In this document: positions 1 to 7,148 of the stretch, piece by piece
Position numbering within the stretch: the first letter of the stretch is position 1
Layout: each line of letters starts with the position of its first letter
From: Mangrovactinospora gilvigrisea
Lineage (GTDB): Bacteria; Actinomycetota; Actinomycetes; Streptomycetales; Streptomycetaceae
Direction: 5' to 3'
DNA length: 64,000 bases
Assembly: GCF_001879105.1 (NCBI RefSeq)
Contig: NZ_MLCF01000085.1
Location: 1-64,000, forward strand
The notes under the pieces: model-generated
What the model was told of the DNA's origin: nothing
The model's database searches: none
The model's input: the letters and a program-made list of their open reading frames with translations, nothing else
Program-made: the position numbers and the translations under genes

Positions 1-947
1 GACGAGGCGACCACCCGCGTCGCGTTCTTCTTCGCCGACCGCGGCCGGGTCAGCGCCGCGCCGACCAGGATGACCGCCGCCCCCACCGGGGTGTTCCAGC
101 CGATCCGCTCGCCCAGCACCAGCACCCCGGCCGCCGTCGAGATGATCGGCACGAAGTAGGTCACCATCGTCGCCGTGGTCGGCCCGACCTCCGCCACCAG
201 CCCGTACTGGATCAGGAACGCCGTCCCCGTGCCCAGCGCCCCCAGCGCCGCGATCGCCAGCAGCGGCACCGCCGGGAAGGACGTCGGCGCCTGCGTCACC
301 AGCGCCGCCGCGACCGCCACCTGGACGGTGCCCAGCAGCAGCTGAGCGCTCGTCATGGACAGGTCCGACTCGCTCCGCCCGCCCAGCGTCCGCCGCACGT
401 ACGCCCATCCCACCGCGTAGCTGGCGGCCGCCGCGAGAGCCATCCCGACGCCCGCGCCCAGGCCCCGTCCCGCCAGCCCGTCCCACACGCCCAGCACCAC
501 CAGCACCCCGGCGAAGCCCAGCCCCAGGCCGACGACCCGGCGCCGGTCCGGACGGTCCTCGCGGAGCGCCACCAGCGACAGCAGCATCCCGAAGAGCGGC
601 GTGGTGGCGTTGCAGATCCCCGCCAGCGCCGACGGGATGGACTGCTCGGCGTAGGCGAAGAGCGAGAACGGCAGCGCGTTGAGGAAGAACGCCGCCACCG
701 CGAGGTGGCCCCAGGCCTTGGCGTCGCGCGGCAGCCGGTCGCGCTTCACCGCCAGCACCACCAGCAGCACGGCCGTGCCGAAGAGCATCCGGCCCAGCGT
801 GACCTGCAGCGGGGCGAAGGCATCGGTGCCGAGCTTGATGAAGAGGAAGCTGCAGCCCCAGACGAGGCAGAGGACCGCGAACCGCACCCGCCAGTCCAGC
901 AGCTGCAGTCGTCGCGGGGACGGGGAGGAGTTCGGCAGGCGTGTCAT
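1..947 (-). CDS. EamA/DMT-family transporter (C-terminus cut by window edge)
   Basis: Inner-membrane exporter of the drug/metabolite transporter superfamily (EamA), usually moving amino acids or small metabolites out of the cell. The visible 315 codons start at an ATG at 947 and run off the window without a stop. The N-terminal half carries the first EamA repeat (residues about 25-150, motif WGCSFLFIKLGTDAF) and the second repeat follows at about 165-300, ending in VPIISTAAGVLVLGE-like helices, so roughly ten membrane segments are expected. It is divergent from the LysR gene at 1023 with only 75 bp between them, an arrangement in which the LysR protein normally controls the exporter. The substrate cannot be read from sequence. 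Confidence 0.9.
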   Translation of the reverse strand, partial: MTRLPNSSPSPRRLQLLDWRVRFAVLCLVWGCSFLFIKLGTDAFAPLQVTLGRMLFGTAVLLVVLAVKRDRLPRDAKAWGHLAVAAFFLNALPFSLFAYAEQSIPSALAGICNATTPLFGMLLSLVALREDRPDRRRVVGLGLGFAGVLVVLGVWDGLAGRGLGAGVGMALAAAASYAVGWAYVRRTLGGRSESDLSMTSAQLLLGTVQVAVAAALVTQAPTSFPAVPLLAIAALGALGTGTAFLIQYGLVAEVGPTTATMVTYFVPIISTAAGVLVLGERIGWNTPVGAAVILVGAALTRPRSAKKNATRVVAS

Positions 948-1022
948 GCCCTCAACTGTGAGGGCCGACCATGCTTTAGGACAACCGAGATCTCATGCAA
1001 GGAACTCTGTAGCATCTCTTAC
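948..1022. promoter_or_regulatory. Divergent promoter region, EamA exporter / LysR regulator
   Basis: The 75-bp gap holds a perfect 7-bp inverted repeat GCCCTCA/TGAGGGC (948-954 and 959-965) directly before the exporter start. An 8-bp palindrome GAGATCTC lies at 987-994. A -10-like TAGCAT (1010-1015) sits 7 nt before the LysR ATG, which would make that transcript leaderless. LysR binding is inferred from the arrangement only. Confidence 0.45.
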
Positions 1023-1934
1023 ATGTTCAATGTGGAGCGCCTCCGCATCCTCGCCGCCGTCGAGCGCCACGGCTCGGTCAGCGGCGCCGCCGCCGGACTG
1101 CACGTCACCACCTCCGCCGTCTCGCAGCAGATGGCCAAGCTGGAGCGGGAGTGCGGCCAGCGGCTGGTCGTCCGCCAGGGCCGCGGCATCCGCCTCACCG
1201 ACGCGGGACGGCTGCTCGCCGGGCACGCCTCCCGCGTCCTGTCCCAGCTGGAGCTCGCCTATGCCGACCTGGAGGCGCACCGCGGCGCCGCCGTCGGCGA
1301 CCTGCACATCAGCGCTTTCCCCACCGCCGCGCGCGGGCTGATGCCCGCCGCGCTCGTCGCACTGCGCGCCGAGCACCCCGGGCTGCGCCCGCGGCTGAGC
1401 GAGGTCGAGCCGGAGGCCGCGGTGCGGCACGTCGCCCGCGGCGACACCGACCTGGCGGTCGTCCTCGACTGGTACAACCGCCCGCTGCCGATCCCGGCCG
1501 GCCTCGCCAAGAAGCCGCTGCTGGACGACCCGGTCGACGCGCTCGTCCCGGTCGGCCACCGGCTCGCCGATCCCGAGCGGACGGAGGCGATCGGCCTGGG
1601 CGACCTCGCCGACGAGGAGTGGATCTGCTGGACGGAGGGCGGCTTCTGCCGCGACTGGCTGCTCTTCACGCTCCGCGGCCAGGGCGTCGAGCCCAAGCTG
1701 TCGCACGCCGCCGAGGAGCACCACACGCAGTTCGTGCTGGTGGCAGCCGGGCTCGGCGTCGCCGTCGCGCCGCGGCTGGGGCGCGATCCGATGCCGGAGG
1801 GCGTCGCGGTGCTTCCCGTCCGGCCCGTGATGCGCCGTCATGTCTACGCCGTCTGGCGCGAGGACGGCGACCGCCGCCCCTCCATCCGGGCCGCCCTCAA
1901 CGCCCTGGAGAAGGCGGCCGCCGAGGCCCGCTGA
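1023..1934 (+). CDS. LysR-family transcriptional regulator
   Basis: DNA-binding regulator of 303 residues. The winged helix-turn-helix occupies about residues 1-60 (LRILAAVERHGSVSGAAAGL then TTSAVSQQMAKLE), and the periplasmic-binding-protein-like effector domain about 90-295. I chose ATG 1023 because it begins exactly at the conserved HTH and a -10-like TAGCAT lies 7 nt upstream; the longer upstream frame is not conserved-looking. It is divergent from an EamA exporter and probably activates it in response to the exported metabolite. Its last 38 bases overlap the convergent hypothetical gene at 1897-2442. Confidence 0.93.
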   Translation: MFNVERLRILAAVERHGSVSGAAAGLHVTTSAVSQQMAKLERECGQRLVVRQGRGIRLTDAGRLLAGHASRVLSQLELAYADLEAHRGAAVGDLHISAFPTAARGLMPAALVALRAEHPGLRPRLSEVEPEAAVRHVARGDTDLAVVLDWYNRPLPIPAGLAKKPLLDDPVDALVPVGHRLADPERTEAIGLGDLADEEWICWTEGGFCRDWLLFTLRGQGVEPKLSHAAEEHHTQFVLVAAGLGVAVAPRLGRDPMPEGVAVLPVRPVMRRHVYAVWREDGDRRPSIRAALNALEKAAAEAR

Positions 1935-2442
1935 CGCCGATGGGCGCGCCGTCCGCCACCGCCACGGTCAGCCCGCGCGCCGGATTGCAGACGGCGACGA
2001 TCGGGCGGCCGTGGACGGCCCCGTACCGGCGGGCGAGCGCCACCGCCTCCGCAGCGGTCGCGGCGCGCGTGACGATGTCCAGGTAGCAGCGGCCGGTCGC
2101 CGGGTTGAGCCAGGTCCCCAGCCAGAGCCGAGCCCCGCCGTGCGGCGCCGGCTCCCCGCCGCACGCCCCTGGCTCCTCACCGAACGCCGCCGGCTCTTCG
2201 CCGCACGCCGCTGCCTCCTCCCCGAGCAGCGGAGCCTCCGCGGCGAGGAAGTCCGCGACGGCCCCGGCCAAGAAGTCGTCCCCCGGGACGATCCGCGTCC
2301 GGTCGGGGCGGCGCGGCAGGTACCAGGCGTCCACCGGCGGCAGCAGCGCGCCGGTGCGGAGGTCGGCGGTGACGCCGCCGTCCCTCAGGGTGGCCGCGGC
2401 GATCCGCTCGACGACCGGCCTCCGGAGCGTCATGGGCGTCAC
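1897..2442 (-). CDS. Hypothetical protein with GEEP-repeat linker
   Basis: I do not recognise this 181-residue protein. It starts with GTG at 2442, overlapping the TetR stop by 4 bases (GTGA), so the two are probably translated together. The N-terminal 70 residues and the C-terminal 65 (from about GARLWLGTWLNPATGRCYLDIV) look globular. Between them, residues about 72-105 are a low-complexity stretch of repeated GEEP/GEEPAA units, suggesting a flexible linker. The 3' end overlaps the LysR gene by 38 bases in antisense. The C-terminal half resembles small actinobacterial proteins encoded beside regulators, but no function can be assigned. An internal ATG at 2433 is an alternative start. Confidence 0.6.
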   Translation of the reverse strand: MTPMTLRRPVVERIAAATLRDGGVTADLRTGALLPPVDAWYLPRRPDRTRIVPGDDFLAGAVADFLAAEAPLLGEEAAACGEEPAAFGEEPGACGGEPAPHGGARLWLGTWLNPATGRCYLDIVTRAATAAEAVALARRYGAVHGRPIVAVCNPARGLTVAVADGAPIGVSGPRRPPSPGR

Positions 2443-3098
2443 CGCGCCGGGAGGTCGGCCTCGATGCGGGCGAGGTGGGCGGCGAGGATGTCCTCGAAGG
2501 CGGCGGCGCGGTCCACGCCGAGCGGGCGGACGGCGCGGGCGTGGCGGGCGAGGGCGGGAAAGCGCTCGGGGTCGGCGCCCAGCACGGCGACGCGGAACTG
2601 CTCCATGCCCTGCTCGTACTCCTCGCCGGTGAGCGTCCCGATGCCGGCGTCCGCGGCGATCAGCGCGGCGAGCAGCACGACCAGCCGGTGGTAGCGCTCC
2701 GGGACCTCCTCCTCGGGCAGCCCCGAGGCGGAGAGCGCCTGCAGCACCTCCTCCATGACGATCCGTGAGCCCGCGCCGCCCGAGGCGTACCGCCCCCAGA
2801 CCGCGGCGAGCTGCGGGTGCTGGCCGAACGCCTCGCGCACCCGCCGCGCGGTGGCGGTGAGGCGCTGCCGCCAGTCGCCCTCGGGGCGGTAGCCGTCCAT
2901 CGCCGCCAGCAGGATCCGGTCGGCGACGGCGCGCAGCAGCTCCGTCTTGTTGCGGAAGTGGCGGTAGAGGCTGGAGGAGTCCGTTCCCAGTGCCGCGGCG
3001 AGCTTGCGGACGCTGAACGACTCGGCGTCGTCCGTGCGCAGCAACTCGGCCGCCGTGTCCAGGATCTCCTCGCTCGACCAGCGCCTTCGGCCTGCCAT
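2439..3098 (-). CDS. TetR/AcrR-family transcriptional regulator
   Basis: Repressor-type regulator of 219 residues. The N-terminal HTH lies at about residues 10-55 (EEILDTAAELLRTDDAESFSVRKLAAALG then SSSLYRHFRNKTELL), followed by an all-helical ligand domain with a TetR_C-like end. It is divergent from the alpha/beta hydrolase gene at 3184. The 85-bp gap contains an 8+1+8 palindrome that overlaps the hydrolase promoter, so this protein most likely represses the hydrolase and itself. It is translationally coupled (GTGA) to the hypothetical gene downstream. Confidence 0.93.
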   Translation of the reverse strand: MAGRRRWSSEEILDTAAELLRTDDAESFSVRKLAAALGTDSSSLYRHFRNKTELLRAVADRILLAAMDGYRPEGDWRQRLTATARRVREAFGQHPQLAAVWGRYASGGAGSRIVMEEVLQALSASGLPEEEVPERYHRLVVLLAALIAADAGIGTLTGEEYEQGMEQFRVAVLGADPERFPALARHARAVRPLGVDRAAAFEDILAAHLARIEADLPAR

Positions 3099-3147
3099 CT
3101 CGCCCCTCTCGTCGCGCTCAGCCTACCCGACGCCCACGGCATTGCAC

Positions 3148-3175
3148 TTGCTGTTGCACGCAGTGCGTGCATAAT
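3148..3175 (+). promoter_or_regulatory. Hydrolase promoter with overlapping TetR-type operator
   Basis: -35 TTGCTG (3148-3153), 16-nt spacer and -10 CATAAT (3170-3175), with the hydrolase ATG 8 nt further on (3184), so the transcript would be leaderless or nearly so. A palindrome TGCACGCA-G-TGCGTGCA (3155-3171) fills the spacer, the expected place for the divergently encoded TetR repressor to bind. The palindrome is seen directly; its use is inferred. Confidence 0.6.
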
Positions 3176-3183
3176 GAGGACGC

Positions 3184-4155
3184 ATGAACGCAGACATCCA
3201 ACTGAGGCCCACCGCACCCGACTTCGAGACGATCACCGACGAGGAGCTCGCCACCTACCGCGAGGCGGAGAACCGCTTCCGGGCCTCCGCCGGCGCCCGC
3301 GAGGTCCTCGGCGAGCCCGATCCGGGCGCCGCGATCGCGTGGCAGCACCTCGCCCTCCCCGGACGCGACCTCCCGGTCCGCGTCTACCGTCCGGCCGATG
3401 ACGGAGCCGATGGCGGAGGCGACGCCGACGACCGGCGGGCCCGCCTCCCCCTGGTCGTCCATGTCCACGGCGGCGGGTTCGTCGGCACCGCCGCGCAGTG
3501 CGACTGGCCCAACAGCCACCTCGCCGCGCAGCTCCCCGCGGTCGTGGTCTCCGTCGAGCACCGCCTCGCCGCCCCCGACCACCCCGTCGGCGACGCCGCC
3601 GACGACGCCTGGGACACGCTCCGCCACCTGCTGGACCACGCCGACGACTGGGACATCGACCCCGAGCGGGTCGCCGTCGTCGGCGAGAGCTTCGGCGGGC
3701 TGCTCAGCGCGATCTCCGCGCTCCGCGCCCGGGACGCCGGGGTGCGCCTGCGGGCGCAGGTGCTCGTCAACCCGGCCGTCGACCTCACCGAGGCGATGAC
3801 CGACCACCCGTCAGTCGCCGAGTACGCCTACCAGCCCAGCCCCGCGCTGCCCGTGCTCCGACTCTTGCTGCGGCTCGCCGTCCCGCCGGGCGTCGACGCC
3901 CGCGCGTACTCCCCGCTGCACGCCGACGACCTCGGCGGACTCGCCCCCGCGCTGCTCGTCGTCCCGACCCGCGACGCCCTCGCCGACCACGGCCGTCGCT
4001 ACGCCGAGCGCCTCCGCGCCGCCGGCACCCCCGTCCGCCTCACCGAGTACCCCGACGCCCCGCACGCCTTCCTCACCCTCCCCGGCCTCGTCCCGCAGGC
4101 CGTCCCGGCCCGCGCCGAGATCCTCGACTACCTCCGCACCGCCCTCGCGCCCTGA
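3184..4155 (+). CDS. Alpha/beta hydrolase, hormone-sensitive-lipase (HSL) family esterase
   Basis: Cytosolic carboxylesterase of 323 residues. The HSL oxyanion motif HGGGF begins at H95, the nucleophile elbow GESFGG places the catalytic serine at S169, the acid is probably D264 (in PTRDAL) and the histidine H294 (in PDAPHAF). This triad and the HGGG motif define the family, which hydrolyses short-chain esters or lipids. There is no signal peptide. It is divergent from a TetR gene with a palindrome over its promoter, so expression is probably induced by a substrate or related ligand. No Shine-Dalgarno sequence is visible, consistent with a leaderless mRNA. Confidence 0.93.
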   Translation: MNADIQLRPTAPDFETITDEELATYREAENRFRASAGAREVLGEPDPGAAIAWQHLALPGRDLPVRVYRPADDGADGGGDADDRRARLPLVVHVHGGGFVGTAAQCDWPNSHLAAQLPAVVVSVEHRLAAPDHPVGDAADDAWDTLRHLLDHADDWDIDPERVAVVGESFGGLLSAISALRARDAGVRLRAQVLVNPAVDLTEAMTDHPSVAEYAYQPSPALPVLRLLLRLAVPPGVDARAYSPLHADDLGGLAPALLVVPTRDALADHGRRYAERLRAAGTPVRLTEYPDAPHAFLTLPGLVPQAVPARAEILDYLRTALAP

Positions 4156-4440
4156 CACCCGCGGCGGAGCTGCGCGCAGCCGTCGCGGCAGGTGCTTACC
4201 GTCACCCCGAAGCCGCCCCAGCCGCCCGTCTGCCCCTGGCCGCGTCCACGTGATCAAGGGGGCGCACCACCACGCCAGTTGCCCGTACCGACCGGCACAG
4301 CGGCTTCTCCAGGGCCGTGCTGGGCAGGATCCACGACGGGCCACCCGCACGTCGCCGTGACTGAGCGTCACGTACCAGGGCTTGTGGTGAGTTTGTTGCA
4401 CACTCCGCTCGGGAAGTCGCCGACGAGCCCCGCCCGCGGC
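4156..4440. other. Intergenic stretch without an intact gene
   Basis: No convincing gene. Minus-strand frames here continue from the decayed fragment at 4441-4632 but contain no recognisable domain, and plus-strand frames look like shadows. No clear terminator follows the hydrolase. Confidence 0.5.
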
Positions 4441-4632
4441 CGTCTCCAGCTCCTCCCGCCAGCCCGCGAAGCGTGTCCGGATCGCGTTGGCCCGCGCCGG
4501 ATCGATGCCGTAGGCCGCGAACTGCTTGTCGGTGCAGCGCTGGATGCGCGCGAGAGCGTCGGCGAACATCCGCAGGTCGAACCCAGCGTCGTTCTCGGCG
4601 GCCAGCTCGATGAGTCGCGGGCGGGTGGATCC
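4441..4632 (-). pseudogene. Remnant of an unrecognised coding sequence
   Basis: About 60 minus-strand codons read like genuine protein (RPRLIELAAENDAG, FDLRMFADALARIQR, FAAYGIDPARANAIR, AGWREEL) with GC-rich third positions. There is no start codon with a ribosome site, and the frame runs into noise on both sides. It looks like the C-terminal helical part of a larger protein. AbiEii-type nucleotidyltransferases came to mind, but I cannot confirm that. It abuts the tRNA-fragment repeat at 4655, so it may be debris from an older insertion at the same tRNA site. Confidence 0.4.
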
Positions 4633-4654
4633 GGCGTGGGGTCTGGTCTGTCGC

Positions 4655-4695
4655 GGAGCAGATGACGGGAATCGAACCCGCGCTCTGAGCTTGGG
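4655..4695. repeat. Displaced tRNA-Gly 3' fragment, attachment-site-like direct repeat
   Basis: 41 bp matching 6725-6765 at 40 of 41 positions (only 4660 A versus 6730 G differs). The matching part of tRNA-Gly runs from the anticodon loop through the T arm to the acceptor 3' end. A copy of a tRNA 3' half at the far end of an insertion is the usual footprint of tyrosine-recombinase integration into a tRNA gene. The rest of the tRNA is absent here, so this is not a functional tRNA. Confidence 0.8.
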
Positions 4696-4845
4696 GCGCC
4701 CAGGCCGCTCCCTGGCCCACCGTCCCCGTGAAAGCCCTGCGCTTCTTCTTCCCCCGAGTCCTTCCTGCCGACACCCCTGCCCGTGCTTGTCGGCGGTGAC
4801 GTGGCACGTCCCCATCCGGGTGAATCGACCCACGATCCCCCGAGA

Positions 4846-4880
4846 GACTTGCATTGGAGAAACTATCATTGATGCAAGTC
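4846..4880. promoter_or_regulatory. 9-bp inverted repeat upstream of the ATPase gene
   Basis: GACTTGCAT (4846-4854) and ATGCAAGTC (4872-4880) are perfect inverted copies with a 17-nt AT-richer spacer containing TATCAT. The repeat ends 25 nt before the ATPase ATG. It could be an operator or a 5' UTR hairpin. No dedicated regulator is encoded nearby. Confidence 0.5.
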
Positions 4881-4905
4881 AGGTCCGCGTATCGGAGGGG
4901 TCGGC

Positions 4906-6327
4906 ATGGACGGATTCATCGGGCGTAAGGCAGAGCTCGCGGAGCTCGACGCCATCGCCGGGCAGGTACCCTCCGGCGGCCGCAGCGGTCGGCCCGGTCG
5001 GGCGCTGCTGGTGCGCGGGCGCCGCCGGGTCGGCAAGTCCCGCCTCGTCGAAGAGTTCCTGGAGCGAGCCGAGTTGCCGCACCTGTTCTTCACCGCCGTC
5101 GGCGGATCCCGTGAGGCGGACCTTGCGAGCTTCGCCCAGGAGCTGGCGGCGTCCAGCCTTCCCGACGCGTCGCGGTTCGCCGGCTTCGCCGTCCCCCAGA
5201 CCTGGGACGCCGCCTTGTCCATGCTGGCGACCGCCCTCCCTGCCGACCGGCCCAGCGTGGTGGTCCTGGACGAGATGCCCTACCTCGTGCGCGAGGACCC
5301 CAGCTTTGAGGGGGCCCTGCAGAAGGCGTTCGACCGACGCCTGTCCAAGCTGCCCGTACTGCTGATCCTGGTCGGATCCGACCTGGCGATGATGGAGCAG
5401 CTCAACACCTACGGCCGCCCCTTTTACCAGCGCGGCACCGAGATGAGCATCCCGCCGCTCAGCCCCGCCGACGTCGCGGCCATGCTGGATCTGCCGGCCG
5501 CCGATGCCTTCGATGCCTACCTGGTCACCGGCGGGCTGCCGCTGATCCTGGAGGAATGGCCGACCGGGACCGGGCTGTGGGACTACCTGGCAACCGCGCT
5601 GCGGCGACCCACCTCCGCCCTGCTGGTCAGTGGGGAACGGGCGCTGGCGGCCGAGTTCCCCACCGATGCCCAGGCCCGCACCGTGTTGTCCGCGATCGGT
5701 CATGGCGAGCGCACCTTCACGCTGATCGGCCGCGCCGCCGGAGACCTCAACCCCGGCTCGCTCAAGCGTTCCCTGGAACTGCTGACCGCCCGCCGGATGG
5801 TGGCCGCCGAGCTGCCGTTGTCCACCCGGCCCAGCCGGGAGACCCGCTACCGAGTCGAGGACCCGTATCTGCGGTTCTGGCTCTCCTTCATCGGTCCCGG
5901 CATTTCCGCTGTCGAACGCGGGCGCGGCGACCGGGTCCTGGCCGATATCCGCACCCAGTGGGCCACTTGGCGGGGCCGCGCCATCGAGCCGGTGATTCGC
6001 GAGGCCCTGTGGCGCTTGGCTGACGACCGCCTTCCCGAGGGCACCCGTGCCGTCGGCGGCTACTGGACCCGCACCAACGACCCCGAGATCGACATCGTCG
6101 GCGCCGATCGCGCGCCGATCGCCAAACAGATCACCGCGGTCGGCTCCATCAAGTGGCTGGAGAACAAGCCGTTCGACGCGCGCGATCTCTCCCGCCTGCG
6201 CACCCACCGCGACCAGCTGCCGGGCGCCTCCGGCGACACCCCGCTGCTCGCCGTCTCCCGCAACGGCTCCTCCCTCGACGCCCTGCCCGTCCTCACCCCC
6301 GACGATCTGCTGCGAGCCTGGCCCTGA
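4906..6327 (+). CDS. Archaeal-type AAA ATPase with DUF234 nuclease-like C-terminus
   Basis: A 473-residue predicted ATPase. The N-terminal ATPase domain has Walker A GRRRVGKS (residues 38-45), Walker B VVVLDEM (118-124) and a sensor-like LVGSD near 163-167. A winged-helix region follows (about 265-320). The C-terminal DUF234 region contains a PD-(D/E)xK-like pattern: D392/E394/D396 in NDPEIDIVG and K416 in SIKW. Proteins with this architecture are common in archaea and patchy in bacteria, and their function is unknown. Nuclease or defence roles have been suggested, which here is inference only. It is the sole intact cargo of the tRNA-bounded island and has a 9-bp inverted repeat upstream and a hairpin downstream. 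Confidence 0.9.
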   Translation: MDGFIGRKAELAELDAIAGQVPSGGRSGRPGRALLVRGRRRVGKSRLVEEFLERAELPHLFFTAVGGSREADLASFAQELAASSLPDASRFAGFAVPQTWDAALSMLATALPADRPSVVVLDEMPYLVREDPSFEGALQKAFDRRLSKLPVLLILVGSDLAMMEQLNTYGRPFYQRGTEMSIPPLSPADVAAMLDLPAADAFDAYLVTGGLPLILEEWPTGTGLWDYLATALRRPTSALLVSGERALAAEFPTDAQARTVLSAIGHGERTFTLIGRAAGDLNPGSLKRSLELLTARRMVAAELPLSTRPSRETRYRVEDPYLRFWLSFIGPGISAVERGRGDRVLADIRTQWATWRGRAIEPVIREALWRLADDRLPEGTRAVGGYWTRTNDPEIDIVGADRAPIAKQITAVGSIKWLENKPFDARDLSRLRTHRDQLPGASGDTPLLAVSRNGSSLDALPVLTPDDLLRAWP

Positions 6328-6359
6328 CCGGAGAGCGCGGCCGACTGCGGTGCCGGTGA

Positions 6360-6399
6360 GCAACCGTCGGACGCGGCGACGTCCGACGCAGTCGGTTGC
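6360..6399 (+). terminator. Hairpin downstream of the ATPase gene
   Basis: Nested inverted repeats GCAACCG/CGGTTGC (6360-6366 and 6393-6399) and GTCGGAC/GTCCGAC (6366-6372 and 6381-6387), starting 33 nt after the ATPase stop. There is no T-run, as is usual for high-GC actinobacteria. Confidence 0.55.
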
Positions 6400-6415
6400 G
6401 GGGGCCAAGCCGCCT

Positions 6416-6660
6416 CCGACGACACACCATGACTCGAAGGAAGGCTGCGAGCGCCTGCTGGGCCCTGGTGAGATCGGCGGGGAAGCCGGGACGTGGGACC
6501 GCGCCGGTGCCGGCGGTGTCCTCGCGCGTACCGGCGCCATCGTCGGAGAGGCGGGCGATGGCAAGCGAGGGCAGGTCACCGCGCTCCAGTTCCTCGCGGA
6601 TGTCGATCAGTTCCGCGAGTCCACTGGCGCGGCGGCTCGCGATCCGGTGCGGATCTGGTG
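6416..6660 (-). pseudogene. Decayed minus-strand coding remnant inside the island
   Basis: A minus-strand frame reads like real protein with strong third-position GC (GLAELIDIREELERGDLPS, LAIARLSDDGAG, FPADLTRAQQALAAFLRV). It has no proper start and loses coding character at both ends. I do not recognise the parent family. It lies between the ATPase terminator and the tRNA, where integrative elements usually keep their recombination genes, but no recombinase motif is visible. Confidence 0.35.
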
Positions 6661-6691
6661 CGCGGTCCTTGGATTGGTCTGGACCGCGAAG

Positions 6692-6718
6692 AAGCCCCAG
6701 GCCGCCGGCCCGGGGCTT
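6692..6718 (-). terminator. tRNA-Gly transcript terminator hairpin
   Basis: AAGCCCC/GGGGCTT (6692-6698 and 6712-6718) with an inner GGCC/GGCC stem, just downstream of the tRNA 3' end. A second perfect 8-bp hairpin CGCGGTCC/GGACCGCG (6661-6668 and 6681-6688) follows in tandem. Confidence 0.65.
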
Positions 6719-6723
6719 CTCGG

Positions 6724-6797
6724 TGGAGCGGATGACGGGAATCGAACCCGCGCTCTGAGCTTGGGAAGCTCATGTTCTACCATTAAACTACATCCGC
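6724..6797 (-). tRNA. tRNA-Gly (anticodon CCC)
   Basis: A 74-nt cloverleaf with encoded CCA (6724-6726). The acceptor stem is GCGGATG/CATCCGC. The anticodon stem TGAGC/GCTCA encloses loop TTCCCAA, giving anticodon CCC for GGG glycine codons. The T arm is GCGGG-TTCGATT-CCCGT. Its 3' half is duplicated at 4655-4695, marking it as an integration target. A -10-like TAGAGT lies upstream on the minus strand (6837-6832). Confidence 0.96.
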
Positions 6798-7148
6798 ATG
6801 ACGGGGCGTCAGGTGTGCCCGGTCGTTGCTCACTCTACCCCATCGGCCGTGCCGCGTGCACGGCCGTTCGCGCGTCCGGGGGTGTGAGAAGGGTCCCGCG
6901 GGTGTGCGCGGCGAGGGCTGTGGCGGGGGGTGCGGGGGCGGGCGTAGGGTTCCTGGCGATCCCCATGCGACCGGTGCGCCGGCTCTTCACAGGCTTGGCA
7001 AAAACCCGGTGCGGCGCGCTGTATCGCGCCCGAATGATCCCGTATTGTGTGGATCTGCCGTCCTCCGCGGGAGGGTCAACCTCCCGAAGGTAAGGGGCGA
7101 TTCGGCAGCCCCCGGGCTCGGACGGCGCGTATTCGGGGAAGGGGATCG
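6798..7148. other. Non-coding stretch upstream of tRNA-Gly and the zinc-ribbon gene
   Basis: No gene supported. It holds the tRNA promoter on the minus strand (TAGAGT at 6837-6832), a perfect 8-bp hairpin CGGCCGTG/CACGGCCG (about 6844-6866), a G-rich tract near 6920-6950 and the leader of the gene at 7149, which has AAGGGG as its probable ribosome site. Frames reading GNRTRAL across the tRNA are antisense-tRNA artefacts. Confidence 0.5.

Larger units (their letters stand above)
4655..6724. mobile_element. Small tRNA-Gly-bounded genomic island (about 2.07 kb)
   Basis: The segment lies between the intact tRNA-Gly 3' end and a displaced 41-bp copy of the tRNA 3' half. It contains one intact gene, the DUF234-type ATPase at 4906-6327, a terminator-like hairpin and a decayed minus-strand frame. 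No integrase, excisionase or replication gene is present. It is therefore either a deletion remnant of a larger integrative element or a cargo unit mobilised by an integrase elsewhere. The repeat is directly visible; the integration history is inferred. Confidence 0.65.

Noticed and set aside
4156-4905. Possible transposase in the gene-poor stretch
   Set aside because: No DDE or recombinase motif, no terminal inverted repeats flanking a frame; only decayed coding-like segments.
6576-6773. Frames reading GNRTRAL or SERGFDSRHPL across 4655-4695 and 6724-6797
   Set aside because: They are translations of the tRNA-Gly gene or its displaced copy, a well-known misannotation pattern.
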